The notes beneath the pieces were generated by a model. The model ran no database searches. It was not told the DNA's origin and was given only the letters and a program-made list of their open reading frames with translations. DNA of 64,000 nucleotides, taken from assembly GCA_946800325.1 (NCBI GenBank), contig OX326958.1, positions 70,987,264 to 71,051,263 on the forward strand, written 5' to 3'. Below are positions 49,710-62,815 of the stretch, piece by piece (position 1 is the first letter of the stretch; the number at the start of each line of letters is the position of its first letter). The translations under genes and the position numbers were made by a program. This DNA is from Luzula sylvatica. Taxonomy: Eukaryota; Streptophyta; Magnoliopsida; Poales; Juncaceae.

Positions 49710-52621
49710 CGTTCGCGCTGCTGTATTTCTCTCTCCGGGGCGAGCGATTTTGATATAAAAATCGTGCCATTTGGAGAAAGATTGAGAAACCTACAATTGG
49801 ACAATCTTCATATTCAATAATTCAAGAGGAAATTACAAAAAAAATTGTATTTTCTGTTAATTCGGTTTCAAATTACATAATTTCCCAAATTCATTCGCGC
49901 TGCTGTATTTCTCTCGCCGGGGCGAGTGATTTTGATATAAAAATCGTCCCATTTGGAGAAAGATTGAGAAACCTACAATTGGACAATCTTCATATTCAAT
50001 AATTCAAGATGAAATTACAAAAAAACCTGTATTTTTTGTTAATTCGGGCTCAAAATATATAATTTCCCAAATTCGTTCGCGCTGCTGTATTTCTCTCGCC
50101 GGGGCGAGCGATTTTGATATAAAAATCGTCCCATTTGGAGAAAGATTGAGAAACCTACAATTGGACAATCTTCATATTCAATAATTCAAGATGAACTTAC
50201 AAAAAAAACTGTATTTTTTGTTAATTCGGGCTCAAAATACATAATTTTCGAAATTCGGCCGCGATGCTGTATTCCTCTCGTCGAGGCGAGCGATTTTGAT
50301 ATGAAGATCGTGCCATTTGGAGAAAGTATGAGAAAGTTACAATGATATAATGTTCAAATTCAATAATTCATGATGAAATTACAAAAAAAACTGTATTTTC
50401 TGTTAATTCGGTTTCAAATTACATAATTTCCCAAATTCGTTCGCGCTGCTGTATTTCTCTCGCCGGGGCGAGTGATTTTGATATAAAAATCGTCCCATTT
50501 GGAGAAAGATTGAGAAACCTACAATTGGACAATCTTCATATTCAGTAATTCAAGATGAAATTACAAAAAAACCTGTATTTTTTGTTAATTCGGGCTCAAA
50601 ATATATAATTTCCCAAATTCGTTCGCGCTGCTGTATTTCTCTCGCCGGGGCGAGCGATTTTGATATAAAAATCGTCCCATTTGGAGAAAGATTGAGAAAC
50701 CTACAATTGGACAATCTTCATATTCAATAATTCAAGATGAAATTACAAAAAAAACTGTATTTTTTGTTAATTCGGGCTCAAAATACATAATTTTCGAAAT
50801 TCGGCCGCGATGCTGCATTCCTCTCGTCGAGGCGAGCGATTTTGATATGAAGATCGTGCCATTTGGAGAAAGTACGAGAAAGTTACAATGTGATAATCTT
50901 CATATTCTATAATTCATGATGAAATTACCAAAAAAACTGTATTTTCTGTTAATTCGGTTTCAAAATACATAATTTCCCAAATTCGTTCGCGCTGCTGTAT
51001 TTCTCTCGCCGGGGCGAGCGATTTTGATATAAAAATCGTGCCATTTGGAGAAAGATTGAGAAACCTACAATTGGACAATCTTCATATTCAATAATTCAAG
51101 ATGAAATTACAAAAAAAAATGTATTTTTTGTTAATTCGGGCTCAAAATACATAATTTTCGAAATTCGGCCACGTTGCTGCATTCCTCTCGTCGAGGCGAG
51201 CGATTTTGATATGAAGATCGTGCCATTTGGAGAAAGTATGAGAAAGTTACAATGTGATACTCTTCATATTCTATAATTCATGATGAAATTACCAAAAAAA
51301 CTGTATTTTCTGTTAATTCGGTTTCAAAATACATAATTTCCCAAATTCGTTCGCGCTGCTGTATTTCTCTCGCCGGGGCGAGCGATTTTGATATAAAAAT
51401 CGTGCCATTTGGAGAAAGATTGAGAAACCTACAATTGGACAATCTTCATATTCAATAATTCAAGATGAAATTACAAAAAAAAATGTATTTTTTGTTAATT
51501 CGGGCTCAAAATACATAATTTTCGAAATTCGGTCGCGTTGCTGCATTCCTCTCGTCGAGGCGAGCGATTTTGATATCAAGATCGTGCCATTTGGAGAAAG
51601 TATGAGAAAGTTACAATGATATAATGTTCAAATTCAATAATTCATGATGAAATTACAAAAAAAACTGTATTTTCTGTTAATTCGGTTTCAAAATACATAA
51701 TTTCCCAAATTCGTTCGCGCTGCTGTATTTCTCTCGCCGGGGCGAGCGATTTTGATATAAAAATCGTCCCATTTGGAGAAAGATTGAGAAACCTACAATT
51801 GGACAATCTTCATATTCAATAATTCAAGATGAAATGACAAAAAAACCTGTATTTTTTGTTAATTCGGGCTCAAAATACATAATTTTCGAAATTCGGCCGC
51901 GAGGCAGCATTCCTCTCGTCGAGCCGAGCGATTTTGATATGAAGATCGTGCCATTTGGAGAAAGTATGAAAAAGTTACAATGTGATAATCTTCAAATTCA
52001 ATAATTCATGATGAAATTACCAAAAAAACTGTATTTTATGTTAATTTGGTTTCAAAATACATAATTTCCCAAATTCGTTCGCGCTGCTGTATTTCTCTCG
52101 TCGGGGCGAGTGATTTTGATATAAAAATCGTCCGATTTGGAGAAAGATTGAGAAACCTACAATTGGACAATCTTCATATTCAATAATTCAAGATGAAATT
52201 ACAAAAAAACCTGTATTTTTTGTTAATTCGGGCTCAAAATACATAATTTCCGAAATTCGTTCGCGCTGCTGTATTTCTCTCGCCGGGGCGAGTGATTTTG
52301 ATATAAAAATCGTCCCATTCTGAGAAAGATTGAGAAACCTACAATTGGACAATCTTCATATTCAATAATTCAAGATGAAATTACAAAAAAAACTGTATTT
52401 TTTGTTAATTCGGGCTCAAAATACATAATTTTCGAAATTCGGCCACGATGCTGCATTCCTCTCGTCGAGGCGAGCGATTTTGATATGAAGATCGTGCCAT
52501 TTGGAGAAAGTATGAGAAAGTTACAATGTGATAATCTTCATATTCTATAATTCATGATGAAATTACCAAAAAAACTGTATTTTCTGTTAATTCGGTTTCA
52601 AAATACATAATTTCCCAAATT
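49710..52621. repeat. 2912-bp (16-monomer) HOR, unit 1
   Basis: Sixteen monomers in the order A A A B A A B A B A B A B A A B. Markers recur at exactly +2912 bp: 'ttcaagagga' 49821 and 52733, 'ttcagtaatt' 50541 and 53453, 'aaagtatgaa' 51961 and 54873, 'cgtcccattc' 52311 and 55223. The first A still has the proximal head, so the duplicated sequence begins between about 49735 and 49821. Confidence 0.9.
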
Positions 52622-55533
52622 CGTTCGCGCTGCTGTATTTCTCTCGCCGGGGCGAGCGATTTTGATATAAAAATCGTGCCATTTGGAGAAAGATTGAGAA
52701 ACCTACAATTGGACAATCTTCATATTCAATAATTCAAGAGGAAATTACAAAAAAAATTGTATTTTCTGTTAATTCGGTTTCAAATTACATAATTTCCCAA
52801 ATTCATTCGCGCTGCTGTATTTCTCTCGCCGGGGCGAGTGATTTTGATATAAAAATCGTCCCATTTGGAGAAAGATTGAGAAACCTACAATTGGACAATC
52901 TTCATATTCAATAATTCAAGATGAAATTACAAAAAAACCTGTATTTTTTGTTAATTCGGGCTCAAAATATATAATTTCCCAAATTCGTTCGCGCTGCTGT
53001 ATTTCTCTCGCCGGGGCGAGCGATTTTGATATAAAAATCGTCCCATTTGGAGAAAGATTGAGAAACCTACAATTGGACAATCTTCATATTCAATAATTCA
53101 AGATGAAATTACAAAAAAAACTGTATTTTTTGTTAATTCGGGCTCAAAATACATAATTTTCGAAATTCGGCCGCGATGCTGTATTCCTCTCGTCGAGGCG
53201 AGCGATTTTGATATGAAGATCGTGCCATTTGGAGAAAGTATGAGAAAGTTACAATGATATAATGTTCAAATTCAATAATTCATGATGAAATTACAAAAAA
53301 AACTGTATTTTCTGTTAATTCGGTTTCAAATTACATAATTTCCCAAATTCGTTCGCGCTGCTGTATTTCTCTCGCCGGGGCGAGTGATTTTGATATAAAA
53401 ATCGTCCCATTTGGAGAAAGATTGAGAAACCTACAATTGGACAATCTTCATATTCAGTAATTCAAGATGAAATTACAAAAAAACCTGTATTTTTTGTTAA
53501 TTCGGGCTCAAAATATATAATTTCCCAAATTCGTTCGCGCTGCTGTATTTCTCTCGCCGGGGCGAGCGATTTTGATATAAAAATCGTCCCATTTGGAGAA
53601 AGATTGAGAAACCTACAATTGGACAATCTTCATATTCAATAATTCAAGATGAAATTACAAAAAAAACTGTATTTTTTGTTAATTCGGGCTCAAAATACAT
53701 AATTTTCGAAATTCGGCCGCGATGCTGCATTCCTCTCGTCGAGGCGAGCGATTTTGATATGAAGATCGTGCCATTTGGAGAAAGTATGAGAAAGTTACAA
53801 TGTGATAATCTTCATATTCTATAATTCATGATGAAATTACCAAAAAAACTGTATTTTCTGTTAATTCGGTTTCAAAATACATAATTTCCCAAATTCGTTC
53901 GCGCTGCTGTATTTCTCTCGCCGGGGCGAGCGATTTTGATATAAAAATCGTGCCATTTGGAGAAAGATTGAGAAACCTACAATTGGACAATCTTCATATT
54001 CAATAATTCAAGATGAAATTACAAAAAAAAATGTATTTTTTGTTAATTCGGGCTCAAAATACATAATTTTCGAAATTCGGCCACGTTGCTGCATTCCTCT
54101 CGTCGAGGCGAGCGATTTTGATATGAAGATCGTGCCATTTGGAGAAAGTATGAGAAAGTTACAATGTGATACTCTTCATATTCTATAATTCATGATGAAA
54201 TTACCAAAAAAACTGTATTTTCTGTTAATTCGGTTTCAAAATACATAATTTCCCAAATTCGTTCGCGCTGCTGTATTTCTCTCGCCGGGGCGAGCGATTT
54301 TGATATAAAAATCGTGCCATTTGGAGAAAGATTGAGAAACCTACAATTGGACAATCTTCATATTCAATAATTCAAGATGAAATTACAAAAAAAAATGTAT
54401 TTTTTGTTAATTCGGGCTCAAAATACATAATTTTCGAAATTCGGCCGCGTTGCTGCATTCCTCTCGTCGAGGCGAGCGATTTTGATATCAAGATCGTGCC
54501 ATTTGGAGAAAGTATGAGAAAGTTACAATGATATAATGTTCAAATTCAATAATTCATGATGAAATTACAAAAAAAACTGTATTTTCTGTTAATTCGGTTT
54601 CAAAATACATAATTTCCCAAATTCGTTCACGCTGCTGTATTTCTCTCGCCGGGGCGAGCGATTTTGATATAAAAATCGTCCCATTTGGAGAAAGATTGAG
54701 AAACCTACAATTGGACAATCTTCATATTCAATAATTCAAGATGAAATGACAAAAAAACCTGTATTTTTTGTTAATTCGGGCTCAAAATACATAATTTTCG
54801 AAATTCGGCCGCGAGGCAGCATTCCTCTCGTCGAGCCGAGCGATTTTGATATGAAGATCGTGCCATTTGGAGAAAGTATGAAAAAGTTACAATGTGATAA
54901 TCTTCAAATTCAATAATTCATGATGAAATTACCAAAAAAACTGTATTTTATGTTAATTTGGTTTCAAAATACATAATTTCCCAAATTCGTTCGCGCTGCT
55001 GTATTTCTCTCGTCGGGGCGAGTGATTTTGATATAAAAATCGTCCGATTTGGAGAAAGATTGAGAAACCTACAATTGGACAATCTTCATATTCAATAATT
55101 CAAGATGAAATTACAAAAAAACCTGTATTTTTTGTTAATTCGGGCTCAAAATACATAATTTCCGAAATTCGTTCGCGCTGCTGTATTTCTCTCGCCGGGG
55201 CGAGTGATTTTGATATAAAAATCGTCCCATTCTGAGAAAGATTGAGAAACCTACAATTGGACAATCTTCATATTCAATAATTCAAGATGAAATTACAAAA
55301 AAAACTGTATTTTTTGTTAATTCGGGCTCAAAATACATAATTTTCGAAATTCGGCCACGATGCTGCATTCCTCTCGTCGAGGCGAGCGATTTTGATATGA
55401 AGATCGTGCCATTTGGAGAAAGTATGAGAAAGTTACAATGTGATAATCTTCATATTCTATAATTCATGATGAAATTACCAAAAAAACTGTATTTTCTGTT
55501 AATTCGGTTTCAAAATACATAATTTCCCAAATT
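52622..55533. repeat. 2912-bp (16-monomer) HOR, unit 2
   Basis: Copy of the preceding unit. Beyond the changed head of its first A I saw only three differences: 'agtatgagaa' against 'agtacgagaa', 'gccgcgttg' against 'gtcgcgttg' and 'gttcacgctg' against 'gttcgcgctg'. That is about 99.9% identity. Its last five monomers also form the first part of a 9-monomer HOR, so the two HOR types overlap. Confidence 0.9.
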
Positions 55534-56261
55534 CGTTCGCGCTGCTGTATTTCTCTCGCCGGGGCGAGCGATTTTGATATAAAAATCGTGCCATTTGGAG
55601 AAAGATTGAGAAACCTACAATTGGACAATCTTCATATTCAATAATTCAAGATGAAATTACAAAAAAAAATGTATTTTTTGTTAATTCGGGCTCAAAATAC
55701 ATAATTTTCGAAATTCGGCCGCGCTGCTGCATTCCTCTCGTCGAGACGAGCGATTTTGATATGAAGATCGTGCCATTTGGAGAAAGTATGAGAAAGTTAC
55801 AATGTGATAATCTTCATATTCTATAATTCATGATGAAATTACAAAAAAAACTGTATTTTTTGTTAATTCGGGCTCAAAATACATAATTTTCGAAATTCGG
55901 CTGCGCTGCTGCATTCCTCTCGCCGGGGCGAGCGATTTTGATATGAAGATCGTGCCATTTGGAGAAAGTATGAGAAAGTTACAATGATATAATGTTCAAA
56001 TTCAATAATTCATGATGAAATTACCAAAAAAACTGTATTTTCTGTTAATTCGGTTTCAAAATACATAATTTCCCAAATTCGTTCACGCTGCTGTATTTCT
56101 CTCGCCGGGGCGAGTGATTTTGATATAAAAATCGTCCCATTTGGAGAAATATTGAGAAACCTACAATTGGACAATCTTCATATTCAATAATTCATGATGA
56201 AATTACAAAAAAACCTGTATTTTTTGTTAATTCGGGCTCAAAATATATAATTTCCCAAATT
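54624..56261. repeat. 1638-bp (9-monomer) HOR, unit 1
   Basis: An odd number of monomers: A B A A B A B B A. Markers recur at +1638 bp: 'atgaaatgac' 54741 and 56379, 'cgtcccattc' 55223 and 56861, 'tcgagacgag' 55741 and 57379. The final A has 'attcatgatg' where copy 2 has 'attcaagatg'. Confidence 0.88.
55716..56079. repeat. B-B pair with a chimeric second B
   Basis: The B at 55716 ('gccgcgctgctgc', 'cgagacgagcg') ends with an A-type tail and is followed by the B at 55898, which has the A-type head 'ctctcgccggggcgag' joined to a B body ('gatatgaagatcg', 'atgatataatgttc'). The pair is repeated at 57354-57717 by the 1638-bp HOR. It shows exchange between A and B within the first 40 bases of the monomer. 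Confidence 0.8.
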
Positions 56262-57899
56262 CGTTCGCGCTGCTGTATTTCTCTCGCCGGGGCGAGCGAT
56301 TTTGATATAAAAATCGTCCCATTTGGAGAAAGATTGAGAAACCTACAATTGGACAATCTTCATATTCAATAATTCAAGATGAAATGACAAAAAAACCTGT
56401 ATTTTTTGTTAATTCGGGCTCAAAATACATAATTTTCGAAATTCGGCCGCGAGGCAGCATTCCTCTCGTCGAGCCGAGCGATTTTGATATGAAGATCGTG
56501 CCATTTGGAGAAAGTATGAAAAAGTTACAATGTGATAATCTTCAAATTCAATAATTCATGATGAAATTACCAAAAAAACTGTATTTTGTGTTAATTTGGT
56601 TTCAAAATACATAATTTCCCAAATTCGTTCGCGCTGCTGTATTTCTCTCGTCGGGACGAGTGATTTTGATATAAAAATCGTCCCATTTGGAGAAAGATTG
56701 AGAAACCTACAATTGGACAATCTTCATATTCAATAATTCAAGATGAAATTACAAAAAAACCTGTATTTTTTGTTAATTCGGGCTCAAAATACATAATTTC
56801 CGAAATTCGTTCGCGCTGCTGTATTTCTCTCGCCGGGGCGAGTGATTTTGATATAAAAATCGTCCCATTCTGAGAAAGATTGAGAAACCTACAATTGGAC
56901 AATCTTCATATTCAATAATTCAAGATGAAATTACAAAAAAAACTGTATTTTTTGTTAATTCGGGCTCAAAATACATAATTTTCGAAATTCGGCCACGATG
57001 CTGCATTCCTCTCGTCGAGGCGAGCGATTTTGATATGAAGATCGTGCCATTTGGAGAAAGTATGAGAAAGTTACAATGTGATAATCTTCATATTCTATAA
57101 TTCATGATGAAATTACCAAAAAAACTGTATTTTCTGTTAATTCGGTTTCAAAATACATAATTTCCCAAATTCGTTCGCGCTGCTGTATTTCTCTCGCCGG
57201 GGCGAGCGATTTTGATATAAAAATCGTGCCATTTGGAGAAAGATTGAGAAACCTACAATTGGACAATCTTCATATTCAATAATTCAAGATGAAATTACAA
57301 AAAAAAATGTATTTTTTGTTAATTCGGGCTCAAAATACATAATTTTCGAAATTCGGCCGCGCTGCTGCATTCCTCTCGTCGAGACGAGCGATTTTGATAT
57401 GAAGATCGTGCCATTTGGAGAAAGTATGAGAAAGTTACAATGTGATAATCTTCATATTCTATAATTCATGATGAAATTACAAAAAAAACTGTATTTTTTG
57501 TTAATTCGGGCTCAAAATACATAATTTTCGAAATTCGGCTGCGCTGCTGCATTCCTCTCGCCGGGGCGAGCGATTTTGATATGAAGATCGTGCCATTTGG
57601 AGAAAGTATGAGAAAGTTACAATGATATAATGTTCAAATTCAATAATTCATGATGAAATTACCAAAAAAACTGTATTTTCTGTTAATTCGGTTTCAAAAT
57701 ACATAATTTCCCAAATTCGTTCGCGCTGCTGTATTTCTCTCGCCGGGGCGAGTGATTTTGATATAAAAATCGTCCCATTTGGAGAAATATTGAGAAACCT
57801 ACAATTGGACAATCTTCATATTCAATAATTCAAGATGAAATTACAAAAAAACCTGTATTTTTTGTTAATTCGGGCTAAAAATACATAATTTTCGAAATT
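56262..57899. repeat. 1638-bp (9-monomer) HOR, unit 2
   Basis: Directly follows unit 1. Private differences: 'gttcgcgctg' at its start where unit 1 has 'gttcacgctg', 'attttgtgttaatttgg' near 56585 where unit 1 has 'attttatg', 'cgtcgggacgag' near 56649, and 'ggctaaaaatac' near 57873. Confidence 0.88.
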
Positions 57900-58263
57900 C
57901 GGCCGCGCTGCTGCATTCCTCTCGTCGAGGCGAGCGATTTTGATATGAAGATCGTGCCATTTGGAGAAAGTATGAGAAAGTTACAATGTGATAATCTATA
58001 TATTCTATAATTCATGATGAAATTACAAAAAAAACTGTATTTTTTGTTAATTCGGGCTCAAAATACATAATTTTCGAAATTCGGCCACGCTGCTGCATTC
58101 CTCTCGTCGAGGCGAGCGATTTTGATATGAAGATCGTGCCATTTGGAGAAAGTATGAGAAAGTTACAATGTGATAATCTTCATATTCTATAATTCATGAT
58201 GAAATTACCAAAAAAACTGTATTTTCTGTTAATTCGGTTTCAAAATACATAATTTCCCAAATT
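57900..58263. repeat. B-B linker between the 9-monomer and 7-monomer HORs
   Basis: Two B monomers in a row (57900 with 'gccgcgctg', 58082 with 'gccacgctg'), the first with the private change 'aatctatatattc' near 57992 and an A-type tail. They belong to neither of the neighbouring HORs. Confidence 0.75.
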
Positions 58264-59537
58264 CGTTCGCGCTGCTGTATTTCTCTCGCCGGGGCGAGTG
58301 ATTTTGATATAAAAATCGTCCCATTTGGAGAAAGATTGAGAAACCTACAATTGGACAATCTTCATATTCAATAATTCAAGATGAAATTACAAAAAAACCT
58401 GTATTTTTTGTTAATTCGGGCTCAAAATACATAATTTTCGAAATTCGGCCGCGTTGCTGCATTCCTCTCGTCGAGACGAGCGATTTTGATATCAAGATCG
58501 TGCCATTTGGAGAAAGTATGAGAAAGTTACAATGTGATAATCTTCATATTCTATAATTCATGATGAAATTACCAAAAAAACTGTATTTTCTGTTAATTCG
58601 GTTTCAAAATACAAAATTTCCCAAATTCGTTCGCGCTGCTGTATTTCTCTCGCCGGGGCGAGCGATTTTGATATAAAAATCGTGCCATTTGGAGAAAGAT
58701 TGAGAAACCTACAATTGGACAATCTTCATATTCAATAATTCAAGATGAAATTACAAAAAAAAATGTATTTTTTGTTAATTCGGGCTCAAAATACATAATT
58801 TTCGAAATTCGGCCGCGATGCTGCATTCCTCTCGTCGAGACGAGCGATTTTGATATCAAGATCGCGCCATTTGGAGAAAGTATGAGAAAGTTACAATGAT
58901 ATAATGTTCAAATTCAATAATTCATGATGAAATTACAAAAAAAACTGTATTTTCTGTTAATTCGGTTTCAAAATACATAATTTCCCAAATTCGTTCGCGC
59001 TGCTGTATTTCTCTCGCCGGGGCGAGTGATTTTGATATAAAAATCGTCCCATTTGGAGAAAGATTGAGAAACCTACAATTGGACAATCTTCATATTCAAT
59101 AATTCAAGATGAAATTACAAAAAAACCTCTATTTTGTGTTAATTCGGGCTCAAAATATATAATTTCCCAAATTCGTTCGCGCTGCTGTATTTCTCTCGCC
59201 GGGGCGAGCGATTTTGATATAAAAATCGTCCCATTTGGAGAAAGATTGAGAAACCTACAATTGGACAATCTTCATATTCAATAATTCAAGATGAAATGAC
59301 AAAAAAACCTGTATTTTTTGTTAATTCGGGCTCAAAATACATAATTTTCGAAATTCGCCCGCGAGGCTGCATTCCTCTCGTCGAGCCGAGCGATTTTGAT
59401 ATGAAGATCGTGCCATTTGGAGAAAGTATGAGAAAGTTACAATGTGATAATCTTCAAATTCAATAATTCATGATGAAATTACCAAAAAAACTGTATTTTC
59501 TGTTAATTCGGTTTCAAAATACATAATTTCCCAAATT
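58264..59537. repeat. 1274-bp (7-monomer) HOR, unit 1
   Basis: Order A B A B A A B. 'gatatcaag' followed by 'atcgcgcc' at 58861 recurs at 60135, +1274 bp, and A starts at 58628 and 59902 agree. Private changes: 'tacaaaatttccc' near 58611, 'acctctattttg' near 59126 and 'cgcccgcgagg' near 59356. Confidence 0.85.
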
Positions 59538-60811
59538 CGTTCGCGCTGCTGTATTTCTCTCGCCGGGGCGAGTGATTTTGATATAAAAATCGTCCCATTT
59601 GGAGAAAGATTGAGAAACCTACAATTGGACAATCTTCATATTCAATAATTCAAGATGAAATTACAAAAAAACCTGTATTTTTTGTTAATTCGGGCTCAAA
59701 ATACATAATTTTCGAAATTCGGCCGCATTGCTGCATTCCTCTCGTCGAGGCGAGCGATTTTGATATCATGATCGTGCCATTTGGAGAAAGTATGAGAAAG
59801 TTACAATGTGATAATCTTCATATTCTATAATTCATGATGAAATTACCAAAAAAACTGTATTTTCTGTTAATTCGGTTTCAAAATACATAATTTCCCAAAT
59901 TCGTTCGCGCTGCTGTATTTCTCTCGCCGGGGCGAGCGATTTTGATATAAAAATCGTGCCATTTGGAGAAAGATTGAGAAACCTACAATTGGACAATCTT
60001 CATATTCAATAATTCAAGATGAAATTACAAAAAAAAATGTATTTTTTGTTAATTCGGGCTCAAAATACATAATTTTCGAAATTCGGCCGCGATGCTGCAT
60101 TCCTCTCGTCGAGGCGAGCGATTTTGATATCAAGATCGCGCCATTTGGAGAAAGTATGAGAAAGTTACAATGATATAATGTTCAAATTCAATAATTCATG
60201 ATGAAATTACAAAAAAAACTGTATTTTCTGTTAATTCGGTTTCAAAATACATAATTTCCCAAATTCGTTCGCGCTGCTGTATTTCTCTCGCCGGGGCGAG
60301 TGATTTTGATATAAAAATCGTCCCATTTGGAGAAAGATTGAGAAACCTACAATTGGACAATCTTCATATTCAATAATTCAAGATGAAATTACAAAAAAAC
60401 CTGTATTTTGTGTTAATTCGGGCTCAAAATATATAATTTCCCAAATTCGTTCGCGCTGCTGTATTTCTCTCGCCGGGGCGAGCGATTTTGATATAAAAAT
60501 CGTCCCATTTGGAGAAAGATTGAGAAACCTACAATTGGACAATCTTCATATTCAATAATTCAAGATGAAATGACAAAAAAACCTGTATTTTTTGTTAATT
60601 CGGGCTCAAAATACATAATTTTCGAAATTCGGCCGCGAGGCTGCATTCCTCTCGTCGAGCCGAGCGATTTTGATATGAAGATCGTGCCATTTGGAGAAAG
60701 TATGAGAAAGTTACAATGTGATAATCTTCAAATTCAATAATTCATGATGAAATTACCAAAAAAACTGTATTTTATGTTAATTCGCTTTCAAAATACATAA
60801 TTTCCCAAATT
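59538..60811. repeat. 1274-bp (7-monomer) HOR, unit 2
   Basis: Second unit, with A starts at 59538, 59902, 60266 and 60448 and B starts at 59720, 60084 and 60630. The B at 59720 has 'gccgcattg' and 'gatatcatgatcg'. Its last five monomers (from 59902) are at the same time the first five of the 8-monomer HOR that follows. Confidence 0.85.
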
Positions 60812-61358
60812 CGTTCGCGCTGCTGTATTTCTCTCGTCGGGGCGAGTGATTTTGATATAAAAATCGTCCCATTTGGAGAAATATTGAGAAACCTACAATT
60901 GGACAATCTTCATATTCAATAATTCAAGATGAAATTACAAAAAAACCTGTATTTTTTTGTTAATTCGGGCTCAAAATACATAATTTCCGAAATTCGTTCG
61001 CGCTGCTGTATTTCTCTCGCCGGGGCGAGTGATTTTGATATAAAAATCGTCCCATTTGGAGAAAGATTGAGAAACCTACAATTGGACAATCTTCATATTC
61101 AATAATTCAAGATGAAATTACAAAAAAAACTGTATTTTTTGTTAATTCGGGCTCAAAATACATAATTTTCGAAATTCGGCCACGTTGCTGCATTCCTCTC
61201 GTCGAGGCGAGCGATTTTGATATGAAGATCGTGCCATTTGGAGAAAGTATGAGAAAGTTACAATGTGATAATCTTCATATTCTATAATTCATGATGAAAT
61301 TACCAAAAAAACTGTATTTTCTGTTAATTCGGTTTCAAAATACATAATTTCCCAAATT
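59902..61358. repeat. 1457-bp (8-monomer) HOR, unit 1
   Basis: Order A B A A B A A B. Markers: A with 'aaaaaatgtatt', B with 'gatatcaag' and 'atgatataatg', A with 'tattttgtg', A with 'gaaatgac', B with 'cgagccgag' and 'ttaattcgctttc', A with 'cgtcgggg' and 'gaaatattg', A with 'gagtg', B with 'gccacgttg' and 'attctataattc'. One extra T near 60955 makes the unit 1457 rather than 1456 bp. It is an even-numbered HOR built mainly of AAB triplets. Confidence 0.88.
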
Positions 61359-62815
61359 CGTTCGCGCTGCTGTATTTCTCTCGCCGGGGCGAGCGATTTT
61401 GATATAAAAATCGTGCCATTTGGAGAAAGATTGAGAAACCTACAATTGGACAATCTTCATATTCAATAATTCAAGATGAAATTACAAAAAAAAATGTATT
61501 TTTTGTTAATTCGGGCTCAAAATACATAATTTTCGAAATTCGGCCGCGCAGCTGCATTCCTCTCGTCGAGGCGAGCGATTTTGATATCAAGATCGTGCCA
61601 TTTGGAGAAAGTATGAGAAAGTTACAATGATATAATGTTCAAATTCAATAATTCATGATGAAATTACAAAAAAAACTGTATTTTCTGTTAATTCGGTTTC
61701 AAAATACATAATTTCCCAAATTCGTTCGCGCTGCTGTATTTCTCTCGCCGGGGCGAGTGATTTTGATATAAAAATCGTCCCATTTGGAGAAAGATTGAGA
61801 AACCTACAATTGGACAATCTTCATATTCAATAATTCAAGATGAAATTACAAAAAAACCTGTATTTTGTGTTAATTCGGGCTCAAAATATATAATTTCCCA
61901 AATTCGTTCGCGCTGCTGTATTTCTCTCGCCGGGGCGAGCGATTTTGATATAAAAATCGTCCCATTTGGAGAAAGATTGAGAAACCTACAATTGGACAAT
62001 CTTCATATTCAATAATTCAAGATGAAATGACAAAAAAACCTGTATTTTTTGTTAATTCGGGCTCAAAATACATAATTTTCGAAATTCGGCCGCGAGGCTG
62101 CATTCCTCTCGTCGAGCCGAGCGATTTTGATATGAAGATCGTGCCATTTGGAGAAAGTATGAGAAAGTTACAATGTGATAATCTTCAAATTCAATAATTC
62201 ATGATGAAATTACCAAAAAAACTGTATTTTATGTTAATTCGCTTTCAAAATACATAATTTCCCAAATTCGTTCGCGCTGCTGTATTTCTCTCGTCGGGGC
62301 GAGTGATTTTGATATAAAAATCGTCCCATTTGGAGAAATATTGAGAAACCTACAATTGGACAATCTTCATATTCAATAATTCAAGATGAAATTACAAAAA
62401 AACCTGTATTTTTTTGTTAATTCGGGCTCAAAATACATAATTTCCGAAATTCGTTCGCGCTGCTGTATTTCTCTCGCCGGGGCGAGTGATTTTGATATAA
62501 AAATCGTCCCATTTGGAGAAAGATTGAGAAACCTACAATTGGACAATCTTCATATTCAATAATTCAAGATGAAATTACAAAAAAAACTGTATTTTTTGTT
62601 AATTCGGGCTCAAAATACATAATTTTCGAAATTCGGCCACGTTGCTGCATTCCTCTCGTCGAGGCGAGCGATTTTGATATGAAGATCGTGCCATTTGGAG
62701 AAAGTATGAGAAAGTTACAATGTGATAATCTTCATATTCTATAATTCATGATGAAATTACCAAAAAAACTGTATTTTCTGTTAATTCGGTTTCAAAATAC
62801 ATAATTTCCCAAATT
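61359..62815. repeat. 1457-bp (8-monomer) HOR, unit 2
   Basis: Complete second unit with the same marker order. 'ctgtattttg' falls at 60401, 61858 and 63314, and 'tttatgttaa' at 60771, 62228 and 63684 across units 1 to 3. The first B has 'gccgcgcag' where unit 1 has 'gccgcgatg'. Confidence 0.9.
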
